Origin: Temnothorax longispinosus
Lineage: Eukaryota > Arthropoda > Insecta > Hymenoptera > Formicidae
Direction: 5' to 3'
Assembly: GCF_030848805.1 (NCBI RefSeq)
Contig: NC_092362.1
Coordinates: 8,680,439-8,744,438, forward strand
Length of the DNA stretch: 64,000 nt
Positions 21,830-31,255 of the stretch are shown here, in pieces. Under the pieces are notes generated by a model, which searched no databases, was not told where the DNA came from, and worked only from the letters and a program-made list of their open reading frames with translations. The first letter of the stretch is position 1. The number at the start of each line of letters is the position of its first letter. The position numbers were made by a program, and so were the translations under genes.

Positions 21830-24800
21830 CGCACGGCGGCTTGACGATGAGTTCTGATGAGAGGTGTGTCCTCTCCGACTATTTGACGATGATATGTGTG
21901 CCGTAAGACGGCTGGCCAAAAATGTGTTTGCCGTAAGACGGCTGGATTGCTAATTTCTGATGAGAGGTGTGTCCTCTCCGACTATTTGACGAGGAGTGTC
22001 TGTGCCGTAAGACGGCTGTCCAAAATGTGTTTGCCGTAAGACGGCTGGATTGCTAATGCTCTGTCCCCGCGGTCCTGGAACATGTCGCTGCGGCGAGTAG
22101 TTGTTCCCTTTCCGGGGGGGGTGGATACCGTCGGCGGATGGGCGATGGCAGCACCGACAGGTGAGTCGCATGATTTGGCTGATCGCGATCCGCCGACGTT
22201 TCGCGCGAGAGTTACAAACGACTTATGCAACTAAGTATAAACGATACATAAATACATGAACATGAAGTAACTATACTATTTACAAGGCGATACGCCAAAC
22301 ATATATAACTAAATTGGAACACAATAATCTCTTTGAAGGAAACGATAAATCAATAAGTTTAATCGATGATTTAATTCACAAACGTAACGAAAACTAATTT
22401 TAAGAGTATACAACAACAGTGTAATCAATACCTCGTAAATCCGTTCGATGCGTTCTTTCTTCTCGTTGATGGAGTTTCGTCTGCCTTTTATTCCAAATTT
22501 GAAGAACGGTCCAAAACCGAAATTAATAGATCCGCCAATCCAGAAAAACGGTATCAATATTATACATACGCAGAAACTTAAGAAAAGAGCGATTACGACG
22601 GGAAACTTGTACACAAAGTTTAATCTACCTGCGAAACAATGCACAACACACAGTTAATAATCCAATAATGTTTGCATATTATTGACATTGAACCAAATTC
22701 AACTTACCGGTAGCGTTATCTATGAATTCAGACATAACTGATCCAAAGTACGATAAAGGTTGGACAAAAGTCGTAGTGACAAAATGGGTCAATGCAAATG
22801 CCGGTGTCACTTGCAATCTAGGATTTGTCTTGATCGTTTCATAGTATCTTTCGCAATCGTTCGTAGCTGTGCGAACAGATTTTCGCTTACATTATAATGT
22901 ATAATAGTGTTTTTTTTTTTTTTTTAATGCATTACATATCACAGATACTCACAGGATGCAATCTTCTCCCACATCTTGTCCCACAGACTCATTTTATCCG
23001 GCTGGCAGGCAATTGGCATTTCAGCAAATCGCGCTTGTGCCGCCATTAATTTAATTTCTGCTTCCTGCAAAATAGAAGAAATTTTTAAATCTTAAAAATT
23101 ATAATCTATACCCATGTGCGAATGTCGGACTTCTGCCAGAGTTGTCCGCATGGCCCAAAAGTGGCACAATATTGGCTGCCAAGACTTGATGGGTGGCACT
23201 GCCCCAGTACGGATAAACCGCTAGATCAGTATTGTGCCAGTCTCGGTGACCAGTACTCCCATGCAACCATACTCTGTTCTGAGGCGAGTCTCGTCTCAGG
23301 ATTGACCGTGTATAAGGCCAGAAATGATATTGATCTACGGCCGAAAGTCGGCTCAGTACTGGGGATGTATTGGGTCGACTTAGAAAATTTTCGCTCGGGA
23401 CCGGAGGTAACAACCGCGCAAAAGCAACACGCCGCGAGAGGACTTAACTTTTTGCTCGAGCGGCGCCGGAGGTAACAACCGCACGAAAGCAACACGCCGC
23501 GAGGGGACTTAGAAAGCTTTTGGCTCGAGCAGCGCCGGAGGTAACGACCGCGGCGCGGAAGCAACACGCCGCGAGGGGACTTTTCGCTAGAGCCCACGCC
23601 GGAGGTAACGACCGCGTTCGTGCCTCTCGGTTACAAGTACCCCGAATTATGGTATCATTCGTCTCGCTTCACATTTCGCCTCCGGCGCCCGTAAGCGACC
23701 GTGCGTAAGACCGTGCGTCGCCGATCGCTCGGCCGGCTGGTTGGGTACTATAAGAGGTTCGGTGCGCTCGGCGAGCCGAGCGACACGAGCGATACGTACA
23801 GACGTGCAAACGCGTTTCGCTTGGTCCGTACGAATGTGTAAAACGTTTGTGGAATACGTACACGAAAGGGGCACGTACGACGAAGTCGATGCGGGGAGCA
23901 TCGTTTCCCAACCATATTCCGAGGCGAGTCTCGTCTCAGTACTGACCGTGCGTATAAGGCCAGAAATGATATTGATCTACGGTCGAAAGTTGGCTCAGTA
24001 CTGGGGATGTATTGGGTCAACTTAGAAAATTTTTGCTCGGGACCGGAGGTAACAACCGCGCGATAGCAACACGCCGCGAGGGGATTTAGAAAGCTTTTTG
24101 CTCGAGCGGCGCCGGAGGTAACGACCGCGGCACGAAAGCAACACGCCGCGAGTGATATGGCAATCAGTGTTGTCCCCGTACTAGTACTCTGTGTCGGGCC
24201 AAAGTTGGCGCCAAGAGTTAGCCCAATACTGGCAATCAGTGTTGTCCCCGTACTAGTACTCTGTGTCGGGCCAAAGTTGGCGCCAAGACTGGGACCCGTG
24301 TTATCATTCCGACATTGCCCCAGTAATGACCCCGATTTTAGCTTGTACTGGTCCAGAATCGTCAGCCAGTACTGGTAACTCTGGCACCAGTACCAAGCCA
24401 GCACTGAGCCTTTTTGAAATTCGCACATGGGTAGTCATTATTTTATGCAAAATATAGATATGTACGTTATATACTTAATTTTTAATATACGCTACACAAG
24501 TTTTCGCAATATGATCGATATACAAATGTATATATACTTAAAAGTGAACATTTTTTCCGTGATAAAATAATATATAAATTACCTGTATAACCCAAGCAGC
24601 AAAATAAGGCGAAATTACGTTTATTCGACCTTCTGATAGGTTCAAAAGTCTGTTCGACCAAGCCCAACTTACGTCGAATCGACGTCGAAAGAAGGTAAGT
24701 GGGGAATAAAGTTGAAGTAATTTTACGGTTGAAATTAGGTAATGCAAGGCATTTCGCCTTATAAGTCATAGTCTGATTCGGTGAAATGGACCTATCAGAA

Positions 24801-27800
24801 GGTCGAATATCGGTAATATTTTGGTAATTTTGACCAATTTGTGCCCTCTCTTCGACCTAACTTTTGTCTTTGAGACATCTAGTAGATGGCAGCGCTGCAC
24901 ATCACGAAAAAATATATATTCCATATTAGTTCTACCAAGACGGGTCTATGCTACAGTCATAGCATATGGTTTCAACCAGCCATGGAAACTCGGAGTAAAA
25001 TATTAATAGAGTCCACCACTACGTCGGTTTTGAAACTGAATATCGTGTGACATGTAACAGAAATATAAGTGCGAAAGAAAATTTTCTGTACAGAATTTTA
25101 TTTTACTTCGTTAAAAGCAACGCGATGTCGAAAATAAATAATTTAAGCAATTATTAATTAATCGTTAATTATTTAGCAATAATATTTTTTGCATTTAGCA
25201 CAATAAAAATATTTTAATCTTGCACCTAACGTGAAAAGTATCGCAAAATAGATTTTTTTTCAATTCTTAGTTACTCCGAGAGATATAATATAATTTATTT
25301 TATAATGCCTATAATTTTAGAAAGCATACTGGTTCTCATAATAATGGCTGATTTAACGTTTTCGTCTGAATTTCGACCTGTAGGTCGAATTTCCCTACTG
25401 TGAAAACCAAATACTAAACTTTAAGGGCAGATTTCCTTAATTAAGGCATTTTTACTTCAAAGTCGTTGACTTTAAAATCGTCTTGTCGATCAATAAGGCA
25501 TTTTGACTAATAAGTCTGATTTCCCTATTTATAAGTTAAATTGACTTCAAAGATCGACTTCGAGACACGGCGTGCTTCGAGATCTGTGGATCGATATATC
25601 GAGAAATGCCGGTCGGCTGTGCCGCGAACGTAAACATTGATCATGAGTTCACCGTGTGACGCGGTCGAGTGCGAACGTGTTTTGTTCTGTAACGACTCTT
25701 TCTCGCAAATTCGCTGTTGCTCGCGCGAATCGTCTCGATTATTCTATTTATTACAGTATAGAGAGTTTCTTCTGTACTTCGTAACTTCTTGAAAAATCTC
25801 ATCCCCCCCGGGTGACGAGCGCCGAATTAATTCCCGTGTGTTTGCGTTTCCTAGCATAACGATCGCAAGCCTTGTACAATGAGAAAAATACAGTAGGTCT
25901 TACAAAATGGATAATTATTTATCAGCAAACAGGAATCGATACGTGCAATAATTATAAATAGGTTATGGTAACTTTCAATAATTTAAGGTCCAAGACCAAT
26001 AACTAACTCTCAGGGCAATTTTGCTGGGCATTTCGACCTAAACTCGGACCAATTTCCCTTATAGGTCATTTTCCGTGGTAATCTCAACTTTGTAGTTAAC
26101 TCGTAGTACGGCCGCGAGGTTTATTTCGCGCCTAAAATATTCCCTATTAGTCAAGTCAAACACACAGGACTTATATATGGTAAAAATTAAGTAATCCTGA
26201 CCAATTAAGTCATATCGCCTACGAAATTGAAATTAGGTAATACAACCAGGTCACATTTCCTTCAAATGGGGGTCTAATTTTGACTTATAAGTTGAATCGA
26301 CTTTGAAGGCATACCTTTGATCAAAATTTAGTCATTTACAACCTAATGTATAACTTTAAAGTCATTAAACTTTGAAGGCATTTTGTAGGTTTGAACTACG
26401 TAATTTTCAACCTGTACTTAAGACTTCAAACGCTATTTGATTTTTAAGACATTTTTTATGTCGAAAGTTGGTAATTCTTCACTTAATTAGGGCAATCTAA
26501 TTTTGGTTTGGTTAAGATGCCCTGCTTTGCTGCTTGGGAAGTCGCCACCAAGTTATGAAGAAACTGATTACAAATATAACGTCGATCATGAGAAAGATAA
26601 GTAAGCCTCGAGACCCTCATCTTTGTCTTCTCAAAATTATAAAACTAGTTACGAGCGTGAAGGCGATTACAGTTATGTCCCACTGTGACAGTTAAGAAAA
26701 TTGATTTAGATCCACATCGCTAAACACATAAACTCAAAATGTGTGGAGGTATAATCTTAAATATTATACACAAATACTATTATTCTTACGTGTTCATTCA
26801 TAAGCGTCCAATACTCGGATGCTTTGCTCGTAAACAAATTGAAATAATAAGACGCCCCGGATAAAAAGACGGAAAAGACGGCCATATAATCACACGCCGA
26901 GTATGCGGATCGCTTTATCGCATTTTTGAGAATTCTGTCAACTTCCCTTATAGAACCTTGGCCGTTTACAAAGTTCCGAAGGTACTCGAATTGCGAAGAA
27001 GACGCTTCTATGTCAAGCCTTCCAATTAATCCGTCGTCAATTCTCTACAAGAACAATTTGTCAATTTGTTTTATTATACATATATATACGAATAAGAATG
27101 TACATATTGACTTTGATGAGTAACATAAACTTGTACGTGCTAAATGGTTTTAGACTACGCTCTTCGATTACCGACACGTGACAACTATACTTGCCTGTAT
27201 CGCAAGATTTGATAATAATATAGCGATCAAACGTTTATAGAAGATTGCTTCCCGAGTATTTCGTTCGTCCAGTTCTCGACAGCTGCTCGTCGATGGCTGT
27301 GCCATTGCATTGCTAAGCGATTGTCCGTTCTTCAGCCTTGTCTCTGCAGCCAAACTGCAATTTAAGAGGAATCAAAATGATGTATCGACTTGTCTAAAAT
27401 TTTACATCTTATACGGCAGACATAACATGCGTATACCTAGACGAATCTTCTTCGCTGGACATATAGAAGAACGAGTGTATATTTCTGAGCTCTGGAGTGG
27501 CTCTAAAAGACATACATTTATATAGAGTATCCAAAATAAAAATACATTTATATGTGTATTATTTGTAATACAACAATGCGATTAATAATATATTTATATG
27601 CATCCGGGACAGCTCTTGCGATTGTATATGAGCGATTGGTGGATCGTTTTGCTTAAAAAGATAAGGAAGAAAGTACCGCGCGCGCGCAGCTTAGGAAGCA
27701 ATTGTGCCGCATATGTATGACGAATTTATTTTTGGCGGCAAAATGCGCACTAAAGTGTCAAAATACTCACGTATCAGGCGTCGTGACATCGTCATCGAAT

Positions 27801-27886
27801 GTATAAGCCTCCCGACGGCAATGAACATTCGAGAAAAGCACACACAGGTGAAATACAATGTAGATTGACAATTGGAGGACGCGCAT
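15076..27886 (-). CDS. CLCC1: CLCC1-like ER chloride channel gene, coding exon split by a transposon
   Basis: Ten exons by frame and splice signals: 27771-27886 (ATG, signal peptide MRVLQLSIYIVFHLC), 27437-27502, 27195-27354 (followed by a GC-AG intron), 26790-27044, 26539-26682 plus 24583-24590 (split), 22953-23064, 22708-22866, 22432-22628, 15254-15323, 15076-15170 (stop). Phases agree at every junction. Exon 6 has LWDKMWEKIASC; exon 7 has NDCERYYETIKTNP and FVTTTFVQPLSYFG, matching the conserved YY...NP...T.F...PL block of CLCC1; exon 8 has a hydrophobic segment. CLCC1 is an ER-membrane chloride-channel protein. Two defects are visible: a TGA at 26619-26617 in the first membrane exon, where relatives seem to have Trp, and a 1.95-kb element within the same exon. 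Intron 8 holds a complete BEL/Pao element. The acceptor of the last exon (CTGGAG) is weak. Confidence 0.75.
15418..16297 (-). repeat. BEL/Pao 3' long terminal repeat
   Basis: 880 bp, with TG...CA ends on the minus strand. It contains a (GT)n run at about 15804-15825 and several copies of GCCGTAAGACGGCT and of GATGAGAGGTGTGTCCTCTC spaced through the middle. These internal repeats are shared with the other terminal repeat. The differences seen are a few substitutions and the (GT)n length. Confidence 0.92.
16326..16628 (-). pseudogene. BEL/Pao pol C-terminal region (DUF5641-like)
   Basis: After an in-frame TAA at 16626-16628 the frame continues with a QQFWKRW-type start, then LQQRPKW, VLAKSENAPPLQWRRGRIVEL and the GRDGVARVATVRT strand. 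This is the DUF5641 region found at the C-terminus of BEL/Pao integrases. It is separated from the integrase remnant only by that stop and is in the same frame. Confidence 0.85.
16629..18842 (-). pseudogene. BEL/Pao pol: zinc knuckles, protease, repeat block, integrase remnant
   Basis: From the N-terminus: two zinc-knuckle-like segments (CFNCLRAGHGTNNC, CQSCQARHH), a retropepsin-like site (ILLDSASQLNFI), an in-frame TGA at 18366-18368, more protease (DILIGADIFASLI), then about 800 bp of tandem repeat (17170-17985) where reverse transcriptase and RNase H should be. An integrase zinc-binding region follows (HPAVLPNRHRLTELLVERTH...), then a large deletion of the integrase core and a tail (LEPLVAVPHPDLNPVPMNRL). 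From 18350 to 16629 the frame is open for 574 codons, straight through the repeat. Confidence 0.85.
17180..17985. repeat. Tandem repeat replacing reverse transcriptase in the BEL element
   Basis: At least seven units built on GCCGCGACGTGCCCATGCGA followed by CGC-CGGACGAGAGAC, with variants. A second repeat type around 17240-17400 has GGCGACACCC and GCGATACGCC. The GC-rich block interrupts the pol reading frame without closing it. Confidence 0.85.
18846..19841 (-). CDS. BEL/Pao gag (DUF1759)
   Basis: 331 codons from an ATG at 19841. The middle (LPKISLPEFSGDLALWPSFIALFNVSIHEN... YQYLVASLKGEAL... YDALISRYQNKR) is the DUF1759 gag domain of BEL/Pao elements. The C-terminus has one zinc-binding cluster (CPVCKEQHLVFKC). 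An in-frame TGA at 18846-18848 separates it from the zinc knuckles of the next frame; BEL/Pao elements normally have one long gag-pol frame, so this is likely a nonsense change. Confidence 0.9.
   Translation of the reverse strand: MGRGHITKRELCIQRMREIHELSMLAVDNEAQRPNFLVRYPTVAGLIKDFEAAHLKIIQDASDEEFTAEDAIRKEFDTIRFGVIGRYEKFVGADRAAAAAAQAPVQTSSIRLPKISLPEFSGDLALWPSFIALFNVSIHENRSISSMEKYQYLVASLKGEALNVVKNLPLSADNYAIAYDALISRYQNKRNLADYHVDLMLNAKPLKLESVAPLRTLLDTFTENTRALNLLGFPTDSWDYLLLKFLLEKLPRSLREKFESEHRAEEIPKYAQLTKFLSDHCRVLASVSGPTNMSIKSQSPSAKKSASASSLATQTAECPVCKEQHLVFKCP
19860..21393 (-). other. BEL/Pao leader with internal repeats
   Basis: About 1.5 kb between the primer-binding site and gag, long for a leader. 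20885-21285 contains three or four degenerate copies of a unit with GAATTGCGAACGAGAGATAT, TTCACGCGAGTATTCTCG and CACGCCACGCGTTATT. No gene is supported in it. Confidence 0.6.
21394..21411 (-). other. BEL/Pao primer-binding site (tRNA-Tyr type)
   Basis: The minus strand reads TGGTCCTTCGAGCCGGAT one base after the CA end of the upstream terminal repeat. This is complementary over 18 nt to the 3' end of insect tRNA-Tyr (…ATCCGGCTCGAAGGA-CCA) as I recall it. Confidence 0.75.
21413..22301 (-). repeat. BEL/Pao 5' long terminal repeat
   Basis: 889 bp, near-identical to the repeat at 15418-16297; it has a longer (GT)n tract at about 21798-21828 and begins TGTTTGGCG rather than TGTTCGGCG on the minus strand. 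The flanking TATAT duplication follows at 22302. Confidence 0.92.
23111..24431. mobile_element. Non-autonomous element with 13-bp TIRs in CLCC1-like intron
   Basis: CCCATGTGCGAAT at the left end and ATTCGCACATGGG at the right end, each flanked by TA. The inside is built from repeats: two copies of a ~125-bp block (23279-23405 and 23919-24045), several ~62-bp units with GGAGGTAACAACCGCG and AACACGCCGCGAG (23400-23625, 24045-24155), and two copies of CAATCAGTGTTGTCCCCGTA near 24164 and 24235. No protein is encoded. A TA duplication suggests Tc1/mariner mobilisation, which is inference. Confidence 0.75.
24591..26538. mobile_element. 1.95-kb element inserted in the first membrane exon of the CLCC1-like gene
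   Basis: Ends are CCCAAGCAGCAAA (24591) and TTTGCTGCTTGGG (26538), flanked by AA on both sides. Removing the element and one AA restores an uninterrupted exon in phase with the next exon. The inside is AT-rich with many short imperfect repeats of AAGTCA/TGACTT and GGCATTT words and has no recognisable transposase. I cannot assign a superfamily; a 2-bp duplication and C-rich ends are all that can be seen. Confidence 0.75.
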
Positions 27887-27889
27887 GTC

Positions 27890-28830
27890 GATGCGTCGAA
27901 CGCTTTCACGCGTCTTTGGGAATGTCTTGAAAAATAACGTTTTTTTTTTCTATCGTTTTGAAAAACTCAAGGTACTTACACGGAAAAAATTGTCCGATTG
28001 TCGCAGCGCGAACCGCGGATGGGTAATTCGCGTTCGCGATTGGAAGCAGGTGCTTTTTTTTTTTGGGACGGCTGCTCTCCCAAACTGCGCGACGCGGCTG
28101 TGATCCGAAACCGTCGGTAATGCAGAGTTGGTAATTTGCATTACCAGCGCGCTTTCGGGTCGCTGTCGTCGCGCAGTTTGTGGGAGAGCAGCTGTCCCAA
28201 ACGGGGGAGAGCATTTGTTTCTAGTTGTGAGCGCGAGGCTCGTCTGCGGTTTGCGCTGCAACAATAATCCAAGAGCGGCCACGATAATCTTTTTCTTCAT
28301 TTATTCGAAATAAAATACCGTTTTTAAATTTTTTCAATTTTCGGACTAACGTTAAAAATTGTCTCCTTTTTTACAATTTATACCATTTTTAAACTTTTAT
28401 AAAATTATTCCGTCTCGTTAACAATTTCTCTCATTTCCGGTATCCGATGCATTCTTCTAACATTATTCCGATACATCGTTGGCTTTCAACGAGAGAGACA
28501 AAAGTGTGCGCTCTCCTCATTGGCTGACAGTCGCGCGCAATTGAAGCATATCTCGTTGAAACCGCATACAACTCTCGTCGAAATAACACGTTATCGCGCC
28601 CTGAATTGACATACGTTATCGGCTCGTAATTATGTAAAATGGTACAACCGTTGGGTGTGTAGATTATGATTAGGTAGAGAGCGCGTCAAGCGTAAACGCG
28701 CTTGGGCTACGCTATGCGCGTTTTCGACAAATATCGCGATTCGCGTCACGTAAGCGGCGCGGTATACAAAATTCACGATTCGCGAATCCTATTAGCGAAT
28801 AGACGCGCCCTGATGTGTAGAGCACCACCT
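27890..28830. promoter_or_regulatory. Shared intergenic region between CLCC1-like gene and SUMO-motif gene
   Basis: The two genes are transcribed away from each other, so both promoters should lie here. 28065-28198 is an inverted repeat (GGGACGGCTGCTCTCCCAAA against its partner ending in GCTGTCCC). About 28000-28760 has no counterpart in the duplicate at 34385, where only the last part (ATTCGCGAATCCTATTAGCG) is kept, so the minimal shared promoter is probably near 28770-28860. No TATA box is obvious. Confidence 0.4.
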
Positions 28831-29148
28831 GCGGCCTAGTGAGTCTAGTAATTTTTAATCCGTGTTCGCAAAGCAGCGGCAGCGGCGGCGGCGGGAGTAA
28901 TTACACGCGCGCTTTTGTCATTTGCGCCACGTTATTACCCGTTTGTCTCACGCATCGTCAGAGATCATCGAACCATTCGAACCGCGTGTCTCTCGATCGT
29001 CTCGTATCGTCTCGTCTCGTCCGTATAGGTACGTACTTGAGATATTCCTGCTTTCATTTAACGCGATTTATTACATTTATCTTTTATAAACTCGTACGTA
29101 ATTCATTTTCTTTTTACTTTTCAGAAAACGTAACGCGAACCAACGACC

Positions 29149-29742
29149 ATGGATGAGCGAGTGGACCGCGAGTATCCGCAGGCGATCGTAATCACCGACG
29201 ACGAGTCGGACGACTCGTCCGTTGATTTTTTTGCGGCCGAGCATACGAGGCTGATGGAAGTTTACGGTGTGCACACTCGGGCGACCGAACAAATGTCCCG
29301 AATTTTCGCCGGTGCATCTCTTCGTCGTCCCGCGCTGGCGGCCGCCTCACCGGCGGGACCTGCTGTCGCATCACCTGCTGTCGTCGTCCCTCCTACAACT
29401 TCCGCCGATTCGCGGTCCATTTTACGCGACGAATGTTACGTCGCGAGTTGCAGCTCATCGGACGAGAGCTCGCCGCCGCCGCCGCCGCCGCCGGCACAAC
29501 GGAGACGTCCCCCCATCGAGCTGGCGCCGCCGTGCGGATCATCGTCCGACGACGACAGGACGATCGAGGAACAATTGCGATCCTTCTTACGTCTATCCGA
29601 AGCATTGGATCGACGTATCGCACGTCGTGCACAGCAGCAGGTGGAGCGGCGCCGTCGACGGCACATCGATGGGCAGCGTCGATGGCGTGAGCGGCAGGAG
29701 CGGCGGCGAGCCTACCGCGAGGAGCTGCAGCGGCGGCAGTAG
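29149..29742 (+). CDS. Arg-rich disordered protein with SUMO-interaction-like motif, copy A (truncated)
   Basis: ATG at 29149 (context CGACCATGG) lies 24 bp past an acceptor (CTTTTCAG), and a 5' exon ends at a donor near 29029, so there is a leader intron. The protein opens with an acidic stretch containing AIVITDDESDDSS, has Ala/Pro- and Ser/Asp-rich middle parts (SSSDDDRTIEEQL) and ends in an Arg/Gln-rich, probably helical or coiled-coil segment (RWRERQERRRAYREELQRRQ). It stops at 198 codons with TAG where copy B at 34803 has CAG; copy B reads on to a splice donor, and the acceptor of the next exon is also deleted here. I take copy A as degraded. No known domain. Confidence 0.6.
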   Translation: MDERVDREYPQAIVITDDESDDSSVDFFAAEHTRLMEVYGVHTRATEQMSRIFAGASLRRPALAAASPAGPAVASPAVVVPPTTSADSRSILRDECYVASCSSSDESSPPPPPPPAQRRRPPIELAPPCGSSSDDDRTIEEQLRSFLRLSEALDRRIARRAQQQVERRRRRHIDGQRRWRERQERRRAYREELQRRQ

Positions 29743-29968
29743 CGAGCCGACGACGAGGAGCGGGAGCGGCGCCGTTCTTCCCATAGGGTAAGGTGGTGCG
29801 ATAAATGAAATGGGGGGGGGGGGCTACGTATCGCGCGCGTTTCACAATTTTTTACGTGTTTATCGACGTTTTTTTACGTTTTTTTGCACGCACACGACAG
29901 AGATGACGAGAAGAACGGATCCGCGCGGAGAGGACATGTACTCTTAATTTTATAATTTTAAACATATA

Positions 29969-31255
29969 CTAGGTGCGCAACTAAGTTTCCGGGTTTTTTT
30001 TATCAATAAAAAATGAAAAATTTCAAGAGAAATACAAAAAATGGCTTATTCAAAGTATCGTCCCTCGCTAACTATACATTTTCGCCATCTCTCTGGCAAT
30101 ACATGAATACCGCGACGATAAAACGACGCGTCTTTGGACCGAAACCATTTATCCAACCAATTTTGCACTTCTTCGAAATTGGTCAAGTGTAGCCCAGCCA
30201 AGCCATGCGCCATCGACCGGAACAAGTAATAATCGGAAGGCGCCAGGTCTGGCGAATACGGCGGGTGCGGTAGCAGATCCCATTTGAGCGTTTTGATGGT
30301 GTCCTGGACGATGGAACTGCGATGGCACGGAGCGTTGTCGTGCTGCAATATCACTCGTTTGTGTCTCGTGTACCATTCTGGCCGTTTTTCGAGCAATGCA
30401 TGGTTTAAATTGGTCAGTTGTTGTCGGTAGCGATGCGCATTGACAGTTTCGCCCGGTTTCAGCAGCTCATAGTACACGATTCCTTTCTGGTCCCACCAAA
30501 CGCAGAGCATTGTCTTCTTTCCAAAACGATTTGGTCGTGCCGTCGATGTTGATTTTTCACCAGGTGAAAGCCACGATTTTTTGCGTTTGGGATTCTCTAA
30601 ATATATCCATTTCTCATCGCCAGTAACAATTCGATGAAGAAAACTCTTTCTTTCATGCCGCAAAAGCAAAATTTCGGAAGTGGCTCTTCGATTTTCCATC
30701 TGTCTCTCAGTCAACTCATGCGGCACCCATTTTCCTTCCTTTTGAATTTTTCCCATGGCATGTAAACGTTTGGAAATACCTTGGTGAGTCATGTTTAATG
30801 CCTCCGCAAGTTGATTTTGTGTTTGCGTATCATCTTCATCCAATAACGCTTGCAGATCGGCGTCCTCAATTGTTTTTGGTCTTCCGGAGCGCTCCTTGTC
30901 CTCAGTGTCGAAATCGCCACTTCTGAAGCGTTTAAACCAATCTTCACAGGTAGTTTTCGATGGTGCATGTTCGCCGTAGGCCTCCTCAAGCAAACGACGT
31001 GCTTCAGCTGCATTTTTTTTCAAGTTAAAACAGAAAAGCAAAACTTCCCGCAAATGCTGTTTATTTGGCACAAAATTCGACATCTCCATTGTTAGAAAAA
31101 ATATTTTTGCGTTGCGATATGTATTGGTATAACGACTGGTTATTGTTAACAGATGTCCAAGCTATAACTTCAGACAACTTCAAACATTTAAATCGAGTAC
31201 ATGTGTTATTGGTGCCATCTATGTGTGAAACCCGGAAACTTAGTTGCGCACCTAG
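29969..31255 (-). mobile_element. Intact mariner element, mauritiana type
   Basis: 1287 bp with 28-bp perfect terminal inverted repeats (CTAGGTGCGCAACTAAGTTT continuing CCGGGTTT) flanked by TA on both sides. It contains one uninterrupted transposase frame. It lies in the downstream part of copy A of the segmental duplication and is absent at the matching place in copy B (about 35640). Confidence 0.95.
30046..31089 (-). CDS. Mariner transposase, apparently intact
   Basis: 347 codons from ATG 31089; the third codon is also ATG and corresponds to the usual start in related elements. N-terminal paired helix-turn-helix DNA-binding region (residues about 5-110), the WVPHEL linker (121-126), and the DDE/D domain with Asp158 (TGDEKW), Asp251 (HDNAPCH) and Asp286 (YSPDLAPSDYYLF), the last two separated by 34 residues as in D,D34D mariners. 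The sequence closely resembles Drosophila Mos1 and ant Mboumar elements as I recall them. It cuts and pastes its own element at TA sites. There are no frame breaks and all catalytic residues are present, so it could be active. Confidence 0.95.
   Translation of the reverse strand: MEMSNFVPNKQHLREVLLFCFNLKKNAAEARRLLEEAYGEHAPSKTTCEDWFKRFRSGDFDTEDKERSGRPKTIEDADLQALLDEDDTQTQNQLAEALNMTHQGISKRLHAMGKIQKEGKWVPHELTERQMENRRATSEILLLRHERKSFLHRIVTGDEKWIYLENPKRKKSWLSPGEKSTSTARPNRFGKKTMLCVWWDQKGIVYYELLKPGETVNAHRYRQQLTNLNHALLEKRPEWYTRHKRVILQHDNAPCHRSSIVQDTIKTLKWDLLPHPPYSPDLAPSDYYLFRSMAHGLAGLHLTNFEEVQNWLDKWFRSKDASFYRRGIHVLPERWRKCIVSEGRYFE

Larger units (their letters stand above)
15418..22301 (-). mobile_element. 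Complete BEL/Pao LTR retrotransposon, RT region replaced
   Basis: Two near-identical terminal repeats (15418-16297, 880 bp; 21413-22301, 889 bp) begin TGTT and end TTCA on the minus strand. The flanks carry the 5-bp duplication TATAT on both sides (15413-15417 and 22302-22306). A primer-binding site lies 1 nt inside the upstream repeat, and gag-pol reads on the minus strand. The element lies in an intron of the CLCC1-like gene in the same orientation. High identity of the repeats suggests a fairly recent insertion. Reverse transcriptase and RNase H are missing, so it could move only with help from another copy. Confidence 0.92.

Noticed and set aside
23748..24428. 226-codon minus-strand frame
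   Set aside because: Made of tandem repeat units inside the non-autonomous element; repeats differ by indels that break the frame elsewhere.
26539..26689. Plus-strand frame SPPSYEETDYKYNV...YEREGDYSYVPL that looks like a receptor tail with a short intron
   Set aside because: It is the complement of the CLCC1-like membrane exon, which fits the neighbouring exons in phase and in protein similarity.
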